From Pandoraea terrae (GTDB taxonomy: Bacteria; Pseudomonadota; Gammaproteobacteria; Burkholderiales; Burkholderiaceae), in NCBI RefSeq assembly GCF_902459695.1, contig NZ_CABPRZ010000023.1, positions 30,909 through 94,908 on the forward strand: a stretch of DNA of 64,000 nt, written 5' to 3'. Below, piece after piece: positions 57,471-64,000 of this stretch (the first letter of the stretch is position 1; each line of letters begins with the position of its first letter). The position numbers and the translations under genes are program-made. Under the pieces are notes generated by a model. The model worked only from the letters and a program-made list of their open reading frames with translations, had not been told where the DNA came from and made no database searches.

Positions 57471-57510
57471 CCCGATGCGCCATGCCGATTCACCGGCATG
57501 GCGCATCGGG
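57471..57510. repeat. 17-base perfect inverted repeat after argS
   Basis: CCCGATGCGCCATGCCG-N6-CGGCATGGCGCATCGGG begins 13 bases past the argS stop. There is no T run after it, so it is a stable hairpin that could protect the 3' end or act as an atypical terminator. Confidence 0.8.
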
Positions 57511-57609
57511 ATACCTCCCCAGCGCCGGATTGGGCGCGCGGGAACCAGACGGCCCTCGCTATAATCCACAACACTCCGATCAGCACTCTGTAAGGACGGA
57601 ATCGATTCG

Positions 57610-58359
57610 ATGGCAAACAAACGCCGGCCAACCCGCCAATGGGGCGGCACATTCCTGGGCATCGTGCTTGGCCTGATCGTCGGCCTCGCGGTGGCGGTAG
57701 TCGTAGCGCTCTACATCACCAAGACACCGACCCCGTTCGTCGAAAAAACGCCGCCACGCCCCGTGGAAAACTCGCCGGCCGCCCAGGCACCGGACCCCAA
57801 CAAGGCCCTGCAGAGCAAGACGCCGTTACCGAACGCCACACCCATAGCCCCGACGGAACCCGCGTCGCAGCCGAGCGCGGCCATGCCGGCGGTACCCGGT
57901 GTGCCAGGCGTACCGGGGGTACCTGGCGTGCCCGCAACGACGGCGCCGCCGGTCACGCCGCCGCAAGCCACGACACCGCCCGCCAAGCCGTCGCCGGCCG
58001 ACATCCTGAACGGCAAGACCAGCGACGCGGGCAACCATGTCGCGACGAAGCCTGCCGCGACTGCCGCCCCGACTGCCGCGCCGACCACCCCGCCGCCGAC
58101 TGCCGCGGCTGACGACGCGAAAACCGGCTACTTCCTGCAAGTCGGCGCCTTCAAGTCGCAAACCGACGCCGAACAGCAGCGTGCCCGGCTGGCGCTACAG
58201 GGATTCGAAGCGAAAATCACGCAACGCGATGCCAACGGGCTCGTGCTGTATCGCGTGCGCATGGGGCCGTACGGCAAGCTCGACGAAATGAACCGGGTCC
58301 GTCAGCGTCTGCAGGACGCCGGCGTCGATACGGCCGTCATTCGCTTCACCAAGCAATAA
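57610..58359 (+). CDS. SPOR-domain protein, FtsN-like
   Basis: Predicted 249 residues: short Arg-rich cytoplasmic start, one membrane helix (FLGIVLGLIVGLAVAVVVAL), a long Pro/Ala-rich periplasmic linker, and a C-terminal SPOR domain (GYFLQVGAFKSQTDAEQQRA ... VRMGPYGKLDEMNRVRQRL). This is the plan of FtsN-type proteins that bind peptidoglycan at the septum. The linker has an elastin-like VPGVPGVPGVPG run from a 9-base tandem repeat. The argS-SPOR-dsbA order is usual in Burkholderia. Confidence 0.9.
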   Translation: MANKRRPTRQWGGTFLGIVLGLIVGLAVAVVVALYITKTPTPFVEKTPPRPVENSPAAQAPDPNKALQSKTPLPNATPIAPTEPASQPSAAMPAVPGVPGVPGVPGVPATTAPPVTPPQATTPPAKPSPADILNGKTSDAGNHVATKPAATAAPTAAPTTPPPTAAADDAKTGYFLQVGAFKSQTDAEQQRARLALQGFEAKITQRDANGLVLYRVRMGPYGKLDEMNRVRQRLQDAGVDTAVIRFTKQ

Positions 58360-58420
58360 GCCGGCGGACGCGGCGCCATGCGCCGCCGACGAAGGCAAGT
58401 ACCCGTTGGACCGGGGCGAC

Positions 58421-58481
58421 GACGAAAACTCATCGTCCCGGCGTTGAACCCGGGGCCGCACTGCCGGTCCTAGTTTTCGTC
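58421..58481. promoter_or_regulatory. Dyad ahead of dsbA
   Basis: GACGAAAACT (58421-58430) and AGTTTTCGTC (58472-58481) are perfect 10-base arms around a GC-rich 41-base interior, 85 bases upstream of the dsbA start. It could fold in the dsbA leader RNA or bind a regulator; not decided. Confidence 0.4.
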
Positions 58482-58565
58482 CTCTCGGAGGACTCGCGTG
58501 CCCGTATCGGGAACTCGTCGAGCCACGATCAGGCCATTCGTCCGATCCATTTTCCGTCATCGAAC

Positions 58566-59246
58566 ATGAAAAAAATTCTTGGTGCCGTTCTGGTTTCCCT
58601 CGGGTTTCTTGCCGGCACGGCATCCGCCTCGCCGGCCGCGCCGGTGGCCGGCGTCGACTACACCGTCCTGCAATCGCCGCAACCGACCGATTCGGCCGGG
58701 AAGATCGAAGTCACCGAATTCTTCTGGTACGGCTGCCCGCATTGCAACGCACTGGAGCCGTCGCTCGAACAATGGGTGAAAAAGCAACGCAAGGACATCG
58801 TTTTCAAACGCGTGCCGGTCGCCTTCCAGGACCGTTTCGAGCCGCATACGCGGATGTTCTACGCGCTGGTCACGCTGGGCCGTGAAGCCGATCTGACACC
58901 GAAGGTGTTTCACGCGATTCACGACGAGAAGAACTACCTGCTGACGTCGCAAACGCAGGCCGACTACCTCGCGCAGTTCGGTGTCGACAAGAAGGCGTAT
59001 CTCGACGCCTACAACTCGTTCACTACGCAAACCAACGTGAAGCGCGCGAAGGCGCTGACCGATGCGTACAAGATCGACGGCGTGCCTGCGCTTGCGATCC
59101 AGGGCAAGTATCTTGCCTCACCGGCCACGACGGGCGACGCGCTGACGAAGGCGGGTCATCCGCCGAAGACGGAGCAGGAAACGTTTGACGCTGCCTTGCA
59201 GACGGTCGACTCGATCATCCAGCAAGTCCGGGCCAAGAAGCTCTAA
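58566..59246 (+). CDS. dsbA: Thiol:disulfide interchange protein DsbA
   Basis: Predicted 226 residues. Signal peptide MKKILGAVLVSLGFLAGTASA, then a thioredoxin fold with the redox pair in FFWYGCPHCNALEP (CPHC, the strongly oxidising DsbA type) near residue 58 and the cis-Pro loop in IDGVPALAIQGK near 172. It introduces disulfides into periplasmic proteins, recycled by DsbB. A terminator follows. Confidence 0.95.
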   Translation: MKKILGAVLVSLGFLAGTASASPAAPVAGVDYTVLQSPQPTDSAGKIEVTEFFWYGCPHCNALEPSLEQWVKKQRKDIVFKRVPVAFQDRFEPHTRMFYALVTLGREADLTPKVFHAIHDEKNYLLTSQTQADYLAQFGVDKKAYLDAYNSFTTQTNVKRAKALTDAYKIDGVPALAIQGKYLASPATTGDALTKAGHPPKTEQETFDAALQTVDSIIQQVRAKKL

Positions 59247-59259
59247 GCCGACACCCCAC

Positions 59260-59281
59260 GCCCGGCACACGCCGGGCTTTT
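59260..59281 (+). terminator. Rho-independent terminator of dsbA
   Basis: GCCCGGC-ACAC-GCCGGGC followed by TTTT, 13 bases past the dsbA stop and just ahead of the next start codon. Confidence 0.85.
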
Positions 59282-59288
59282 GCATTTC

Positions 59289-60116
59289 ATGGCCACGGAA
59301 ACGCAATCCCCCAAGGTTTTCATCACGGGCGCCACCAGCGGCATCGGCGAAGCGCTCGCGCGTCACTACGCCGCGCAAGGGGCCATACTCGGCCTCGTCG
59401 GCCGGCGCGGCGAGCGGCTGGCCGAGCTCGCCGAATCCCTGCCGCACCCGCACGCCGTCCAGTGCTATGCGCTCGACGTGCGCGATACCCGCGCCTTGCG
59501 CGCAGCCGCAGCGGACTTCATGGCGCGGCACGGCTGCCCTGACATCGTCATCGCCAACGCCGGCATCAGCCACGGCGTCCATACCGAAGATCCGGAAGAC
59601 CTCCAGCACTTTGAAGCGGTGATGGCCACCAACTGGCTCGCCATGGTGGCGACCTTCGGGCCGTTCGTGGGCCCCATGCGCGCGCGCCGAAGCGGTGCGC
59701 TGGTCGGTATCGCAAGCGTCGCCGGCGTGCGCGGATTGCCGGGCCACGGGGCGTACAGCGCTTCCAAGGCTGCGGCGGCGACATATCTGGAGAGCCTGCG
59801 CGTCGAATTGCGCGGTGACAAGGTGGGGGTCGTGACCATCGCCCCGGGCTACATCCGCACACCGATGACGCACGGCAATCCCTTCCCGATGCCGTTTCTG
59901 ATGGATGTCGACAAATTCGCCAGACGCGCGGCGCACGCGATTGCGCGGCGCAAGCGTTACGTCGTGCTGCCTTGGCCGATGGGCGTCGTGGCCTGGCTGA
60001 TGCGCCGGCTGCCGCGTTGGCTCTACGATGCCGCCTTCGCACGCGCCCCGCGCAAGCCGCGACTGGCGGACAAAGCCCGGGACGCCGCCGGATCGCGCCC
60101 ACCGAACTCGCCCTGA
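59289..60116 (+). CDS. Short-chain dehydrogenase/reductase
   Basis: Predicted 275 residues, classical SDR. Cofactor motif TGATSGIGEALA near residue 15, NAGISHG near 90, catalytic Ser and Tyr-x3-Lys in SVAGVRGLPGHGAYSASKAA near 145. The C-terminus is Arg-rich with a hydrophobic patch (WPMGVVAWLMRRLPRWLY), suggesting membrane association. Substrate unknown. ATG 59289 lies directly after the dsbA terminator. Confidence 0.92.
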   Translation: MATETQSPKVFITGATSGIGEALARHYAAQGAILGLVGRRGERLAELAESLPHPHAVQCYALDVRDTRALRAAAADFMARHGCPDIVIANAGISHGVHTEDPEDLQHFEAVMATNWLAMVATFGPFVGPMRARRSGALVGIASVAGVRGLPGHGAYSASKAAAATYLESLRVELRGDKVGVVTIAPGYIRTPMTHGNPFPMPFLMDVDKFARRAAHAIARRKRYVVLPWPMGVVAWLMRRLPRWLYDAAFARAPRKPRLADKARDAAGSRPPNSP

Positions 60117-60129
60117 GTTCGCCGACGCC

Positions 60130-60927
60130 ATGCCTGACGCACTGTTCGTCGACGCCGTAGGCCGTCATCATGCGCTCGCCGGCCACGACTGCCGCATCGT
60201 GAGTCTTGTGCCCAGCCTGACCGAACTGCTGTTCGCCTTGGGGTTGGACGACAGGATCGTCGGGCGCACCGGTTTCTGCGTCCATCCGCGCGAGCGCGTT
60301 GCGAATCTTCCAAAAGTCGGTGGCACCAAGGCGGTCAAACTCGATCGTCTGCGTGCCCTCGCGCCGACGCACGTGATCGTCAACATCGACGAAAACGAAC
60401 GCGACACGGTCGACGAGATCGCGGCATTCGTCCCGAACGTCATCGTCACGCATCCGTGCGCACCGGACGACAACATCGCGCTGTACCACTTGCTCGGCGG
60501 CATCTTCGGGCGATTGCCGGAGGCACAGGCCTTGAGCGTGGCGCTGCAACACGGCATCGACACATTGCGCGCGGCCGCCTGGCCGCAACGGCGGGTGCTC
60601 TATCTCATTTGGCGCGCCCCATGGATGACGGTGTCCCCCGACACCTACATTTCCGCGATGCTGCGCCTCGTCGAGTGGCGGACGATGCCGGCATCGCCCG
60701 CCGTCCGCTATCCGGTCGTCGAGCTTGACGATACAACCTTGGCGGATATCGACCTCATCCTCCTGTCGACCGAGCCCTATCGCTTTCGTGAAACACACGT
60801 CGCCGAAATACAGGCGATGACAGGCAAGCCGGTGCGGCTTGTCGACGGCGAGATGATCTCCTGGTATGGCAGCCGGGCGATCGCTGGACTGGCCTACCTG
60901 CGGGACTTCGCACAAGCGCCGGACTGA
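60130..60927 (+). CDS. BtuF-like cobalamin/helical-backbone metal receptor protein
   Basis: Predicted 265 residues, type III binding-protein fold: RIVSLVPSLTELLFALGLDD near residue 18, VGGTKAVKLDRLRALAPTHVI and YWYG-like SWYGSRAIAGLAYL at the end. No signal peptide is seen with this start, nor in the upstream sequence, which is odd for a periplasmic B12-binding protein; it may be cytoplasmic or use another start. The B12-dependent metH genes are 8 kb away; a link is only a thought. Confidence 0.85.
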   Translation: MPDALFVDAVGRHHALAGHDCRIVSLVPSLTELLFALGLDDRIVGRTGFCVHPRERVANLPKVGGTKAVKLDRLRALAPTHVIVNIDENERDTVDEIAAFVPNVIVTHPCAPDDNIALYHLLGGIFGRLPEAQALSVALQHGIDTLRAAAWPQRRVLYLIWRAPWMTVSPDTYISAMLRLVEWRTMPASPAVRYPVVELDDTTLADIDLILLSTEPYRFRETHVAEIQAMTGKPVRLVDGEMISWYGSRAIAGLAYLRDFAQAPD

Positions 60928-60940
60928 GCGGTCGAAATTG

Positions 60941-60959
60941 GATCGGTATGCGACCGATC
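60941..60959. repeat. Small dyad downstream of the BtuF-like gene
   Basis: GATCGGT-ATGCG-ACCGATC followed by GTATTATTT. It may be a weak terminator of the BtuF-like gene or an operator for the MFS gene that starts 165 bases later. Confidence 0.4.
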
Positions 60960-61124
60960 GTATTATTTACCCGTTGTGGTGCATGGCGGGGGATTGCGCT
61001 AGAGTGATCGGGTTGCAAACAGGTCTTGCCGCCACCTGGTCAGCGGAAAGAGAAGCGGGCCGATCCGGCGCGATGCCGGCAGCGGACCCGACCGCGGCGT
61101 ATCCCCATTGCAGGAGATCGACTC

Positions 61125-62441
61125 ATGCAGGCAACTTCCACCGGCGCTCCGGCCATCGACCCGTCGCTGCGACGAAAGGCGGTCATCGGTTCCACGCTCG
61201 GCAACGCATTCGAGTGGTTCGACTTCACCGTCTACGGCCTCTTCGCCGTCGTCATCGCCAAACTGTACTTTCCCTCCGACAACGACACCAACTCCCTGCT
61301 TGCGAGCGTAGCGTCCCTGGGCGTGGCCTTTTTCTTCCGTCCGATCGGCGGGCTTCTCTTCGGCTTGTACGCCGACCGTGCCGGCCGCAAAGCCGCACTG
61401 TCGCTGATGGTCCTGATGATGGCGCTGGGAACCGGCTTGATCGGCCTCGCGCCCACCTATGCCGCGATCGGCTTCGCCGCGCCCTTGCTGATCCTTCTCG
61501 CGCGCGTGATCCAGGGGTTCTCGGCTGGCGGCGAATTTGGCGGATCGACGGCCATGCTGATCGAATTCGCGCCGCCGAACCTTCGCGGCTTCTATGGCAG
61601 CTTCCAGATGTGTTCGCAAGCCCTGGCGGTGGCATTCGCCGGGCTGTCCGCGTACATCCTCAACACGAATTTGACGAAAGAAGCCCTGGAATCGTGGGGC
61701 TGGCGGTTGCCGTTCCTGTTCGGCATCCTGATTGGCCCGGTGGGCTTCTACATTCGGCGCCGCATGACCGAATCGCCTGAATTTCTCGCCTATGTCGCAG
61801 CGCGCCCCTCTGAACACCGCTCCCCGTTGCGCGACGTCTTCGCGAATCACTACCGCGCACTGCTGGCGGGCTTCGGCCTGACTGTCGCGGCGACGACCTC
61901 GTTTTACGTGACATTGATCTACACTCCGATCTACGCCGTCAAACAACTGGGTCTGCCGCAGGGTTCCGCGAGCTTGTCGACATTCCTGGCCGCGATGCTG
62001 ATTGCGGTACTCTGCCCGTTCACCGGATGGTTATCCGACCGCACCGGGCGCAAGGGGCTGATCCTGCTCTTCCTGTTGCTGTATGGTCTGCTGTCGTTCT
62101 GGATGTTCGGGCATCTGCATGCTGCGCCGTCGCTGGCCAACCTGCTGCTCGCGCAGATGGTTCCGGCGGTGTGCATGGGCTTCGTGTGGGGGGCGTTTCC
62201 GACGGCGGTGACCGAGGTTTTCCCCGTTGGCGTACGCTCGACGGGTGTCTCCATCCTGTACAACGTGTCCGTCATGCTCTTTGGCGGGTTGGCGCCGTTC
62301 TGGATTACGCTCCTGATCAAGGCCACGGCCAATCCGCTCGCGCCGGCGTGGTACATCCTCCTGTGCGTGACGATCAGCTTGCTGGCGTACGGCGTGATGG
62401 GTCGCCGAGGGCGTCCGGTCGACGCTCCGCAGCACGCATGA
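61125..62441 (+). CDS. MFS transporter, metabolite:H+ symporter (MHS) family
   Basis: Predicted 438 residues with 12 membrane segments. GNAFEWFDFTVYGLFAVVIA, DRAGRKAALSLMV and ARVIQGFSAGGEFGGSTAML are hallmarks of the MHS subfamily (ProP, citrate and alpha-ketoglutarate permeases). It imports small organic acids or compatible solutes with protons; substrate not fixed. ATG 61125 has caggag as ribosome binding site; the longer frame is Arg-rich and unlikely. Last ordinary gene before mobile-element debris. Confidence 0.92.
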   Translation: MQATSTGAPAIDPSLRRKAVIGSTLGNAFEWFDFTVYGLFAVVIAKLYFPSDNDTNSLLASVASLGVAFFFRPIGGLLFGLYADRAGRKAALSLMVLMMALGTGLIGLAPTYAAIGFAAPLLILLARVIQGFSAGGEFGGSTAMLIEFAPPNLRGFYGSFQMCSQALAVAFAGLSAYILNTNLTKEALESWGWRLPFLFGILIGPVGFYIRRRMTESPEFLAYVAARPSEHRSPLRDVFANHYRALLAGFGLTVAATTSFYVTLIYTPIYAVKQLGLPQGSASLSTFLAAMLIAVLCPFTGWLSDRTGRKGLILLFLLLYGLLSFWMFGHLHAAPSLANLLLAQMVPAVCMGFVWGAFPTAVTEVFPVGVRSTGVSILYNVSVMLFGGLAPFWITLLIKATANPLAPAWYILLCVTISLLAYGVMGRRGRPVDAPQHA

Positions 62442-62449
62442 TCCGGGAG

Positions 62450-62739
62450 TCATGACCACATAAAAAGGGGCGCAAGCGAAGCCGCGTAACATCGACGACT
62501 TACGGACCAGGCCGCCACTGCCTGACTCAAAACCAACCGGCCTCCACGGAACCCGAGGTGGTTCAGGTCTTGGTCGAGCGCGACGCGCTTGGCCGGGGCG
62601 GCTTCGGCGTCGCGCGCATTCTCCAGCGCATTGGCCTCCTTCGCGCGGTTGGTGACGAACACCCCTACCTCGCGCTGCAATGCCTCCACGATCTCGAAGC
62701 CGGCGCGGATCTCCTGCTCGTTAAAGATCTTGCCGCTCC
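62450..62739 (-). pseudogene. Remnant reading frame of a mobile element
   Basis: A minus-strand frame reads GKIFNEQEIRAGFEIVEALQ and continues through a charged helical region to a stop at 62450. It overlaps the end of the preceding fragment in another frame (GAGTGA junction). No family recognised; I regard it as the truncated end of a gene from the same element as the primase fragment. Confidence 0.4.
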
Positions 62740-62741
62740 CG

Positions 62742-63067
62742 TCACTCCTCGTAGCCGTAGTGCGGCGGAATCTTATAGCCCTCCGGGAACGCCGGCCACT
62801 TGAAGCGCGGGTCAATGACAGCCTTGCTCAGGTCATGCCGCAAGGCATCGAAGAAACTCATCAGGTTATGGGCATATCCGCGAGCATCAAGCAAAGCAGC
62901 CTGGGCCGCCAACAAATCTCCACGCGCAAGCGCTTTGTCGTAGAGATCGAGCGCGTTTTGCAGATAACCGACATCAGCTGCAAAGGATTCGTTGAGGTCG
63001 TCCTTCCAATCGATTTTCCATGCAAAGCTGTCCTTCTCTTCGTCCACGGCTTCAAGGTCGGTTTCGG
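62742..63067 (-). pseudogene. Remnant joined out of frame to the primase fragment
   Basis: A frame with ESFAADVGYLQNALDLYDKA and a C-terminus ending IPPHYGYEE looks like the end of a real protein, but it has no start of its own: it begins right at the point where the primase zinc finger (next feature) breaks off, in a different frame. A deletion fusing two genes of a mobile element explains this best. Family not recognised. Confidence 0.5.
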
Positions 63068-63290
63068 ACAGCCGAAGCAGTGGTAAACATTCTTCTCCGA
63101 CGACACCGTCAAGCTCGGCGTGTCCTCCTCGTGGAACACGCACCGCATCACCCAGTCCCGTCCGCGACGCTTGATTTCATGGCCCTGTGCCTCGATCAGG
63201 CGCACCAGCGATACTTCCGCCTTCAGTCTCGTCGCCCCTGCTCCGGTATGCGCGGCATCCGCCCCTCCCGCTAAAACCCGTCAATAGACA
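63068..63290 (-). pseudogene. CHC2 zinc-finger primase fragment
   Basis: The frame reads LVRLIEAQGHEIKRRGRDWV then the zinc ribbon MRCVFHEEDTPSL ... NVYHCFGC (ligands C-x2-H and C-x2-C), as in DnaG-like/TraC-like primases of conjugative elements and phages. After the last ligand the similarity stops; the rest of the CHC2 domain and the toprim catalytic domain are missing, and no good start codon precedes it. A degraded copy. Confidence 0.75.
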
Positions 63291-63393
63291 TGTTGAACGT
63301 TATTACTATAAACGCTGTAGTAGACAAACGTCGGGCCTCACAGGAGCGGCACATACAATGAACCCTTCATTGTTTTCATGGGGTTGCCCTGCC

Positions 63394-63750
63394 ATGTCCG
63401 TGTTTTCCGAGCGGCTTCGCTTGCTGCGCACCGCGCGCCAGATCACTCAGGTTCGGCTCGCCGCGCTCATCGAGGTCGACCCGCGTGTCTACAATCGCTG
63501 GGAGCGCGGCGTGGCCATGCCGCAGTTCGAAACCGTCATCAGGATCGCCGACATCTTGCAGGTCAGCCTCGATGAACTCGCCGGGCGCTCGCCCGGCATC
63601 ACCGAGCCAAGGATTCACAATCAGGAGTTGTTCAGCCTCCACCAGCAGGTAGACGCTTTACCCGATACCGATCAGAAGGCGCTCATCCTCGTCATCGACA
63701 GCTTCGTGAGGAAGTCCCAGGTGCAGAAGGTCATCAATCGCCGCAGATAG
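63394..63750 (+). CDS. XRE-family helix-turn-helix regulator
   Basis: Predicted 118 residues. MSVFSERLRLLRTARQITQVRLAALIEVDPRVYNRWERG (core: RLAALIEVDPRVYNRWERG) is a Cro/CI-type HTH followed by MPQFETVIRIADILQVSLDELAG. Such regulators are usual in phages and integrative elements, consistent with the primase debris on its left. An in-frame ATG at 63358, behind aggag, would add 12 residues; the HTH-proximal start matches the family better. Confidence 0.85.
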   Translation: MSVFSERLRLLRTARQITQVRLAALIEVDPRVYNRWERGVAMPQFETVIRIADILQVSLDELAGRSPGITEPRIHNQELFSLHQQVDALPDTDQKALILVIDSFVRKSQVQKVINRRR

Positions 63751-63784
63751 CGGCCAGGCAGGAGACGTACCGCAGTAAACAAGC

Positions 63785-63818
63785 GCGGGCCATGAGTGCG
63801 CTAACACCCACGGCCCGC
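63785..63818. repeat. Hairpin in the leader of a truncated gene
   Basis: GCGGGCC (63785-63791) and GGCCCGC (63812-63818) flank a nine-codon frame (MSALTPTAR, 63792-63821, stop TGA). It lies 33 bases ahead of the next start codon and may be an attenuator-like leader of the mobile element. Confidence 0.4.
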
Positions 63819-63850
63819 TGACCACCAACAACTAATTCAGGTAGTTGCTC

Positions 63851-63925
63851 ATGGCTAAGTCGCATCATAAGCCAGCCACGCCCGTGGCTGAACGTTTTCT
63901 TACCGTTTCGAGCCTTCACCGCCAG
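63851..63925 (+). pseudogene. Start of a gene interrupted by an insertion sequence
   Basis: ATG 63851, with caggtag 10 bases ahead, opens MAKSHHKPATPVAERF and the sequence then meets the presumed end of an insertion sequence at about 63926. The frame stays open through the IS end but is no longer the original gene. Not recognised; probably part of the same integrative element. Confidence 0.5.
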
Positions 63926-64000
63926 TGTAGTGGTCTAATGAACCCGGACACTGATTTAGGCGAGAATACTCGCCATGAAGAGGTGTCTGATGACCAAGCA
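63926..64000 (+). mobile_element. Left end of an IS3-like insertion sequence, cut by the window edge
   Basis: TGTAGTGGTCTAATGAACCC leads to CGGACACT, resembling IS3-family terminal inverted repeats. A small hairpin GGCGAG-N4-CTCGCC (63959-63974) is followed by ATG 63975 starting MKRCLMTKQ, which looks like the beginning of an OrfA transposase. Family call is tentative because only 75 bases are visible. Confidence 0.65.

Overview
The window looks like a stretch of chromosome from a high-GC betaproteobacterium of the Burkholderiaceae. Pandoraea or a near relative is my best guess, from protein flavour only. Supporting signs are a methionine synthase split into two adjacent genes, a PhaM-type PHA granule protein, general porins of the Burkholderia type, DUF3567/DUF1840/DUF2917 proteins and a comM-ubiK-porin(glnK-amtB) start. 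Genes are dense and mostly ordinary core functions. I saw no rRNA, tRNA or CRISPR array.

Layout. 1-2.7 kb: the start of a TorF-type porin gene, probably leading a glnK-amtB operon, behind a consensus sigma-54 promoter with an NtrC-like site; then ubiK and comM. 2.7-9 kb: purine salvage (adenosine deaminase, NCS2 purine permease, nucleoside hydrolase, LysR regulator, porin). 9-10.5 kb: lipoprotein and TlpA-like thioredoxin. 10.5-17.7 kb: dctD-dctB-dctA packed behind a NitT/TauT-type ABC importer. 18-19.7 kb: IclR regulator coupled to N-formylglutamate amidohydrolase. 19.8-25.5 kb: lipA, lipB, DUF2917, LysR, DUF493, D-amino acid aminotransferase and a PBP5-type carboxypeptidase. 25.7-31.6 kb: hydrolase, 2Fe-2S ferredoxin, VanZ protein and a four-gene Mla/Mce lipid transport operon. 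31.7-36 kb: birA-coaX-SPOR operon against rfaE2-asparaginase. 36-41 kb: di-iron protein, chalcone-isomerase-like and NTF2-like pair, patatin, PhaM. 41-47.5 kb: enoyl-CoA hydratase, branched-chain-type binding protein, FAH-family hydrolase, IclR, DUF3108 and an enol-lactonase-like hydrolase, suggesting aromatic or acyl-CoA catabolism. 47.6-53.7 kb: DUF3567, rhodanese, split metH, MgtC and a small secreted protein. 55.1-62.4 kb: DUF1840, argS, SPOR protein, dsbA, SDR, BtuF-like protein and an MFS (MHS) transporter. 62.45-64 kb: debris of a mobile element (primase zinc-finger fragment, XRE regulator, a gene cut by an IS3-like insertion sequence running off the end).

The most unusual part is 53.9-55.07 kb. 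It is a gene desert holding two 299-base arms in inverted orientation (4 mismatches counted by eye) around a 337-base centre. Each arm carries a 13-base-arm hairpin, and each outer end is continued by tandem copies of a 38-base unit. I cannot assign it to a known element. A second genome-specific signal is a 14-16 base repeat (GCGTGAACAGGCCC) found four times, each just after the stop codon of a minus-strand gene.
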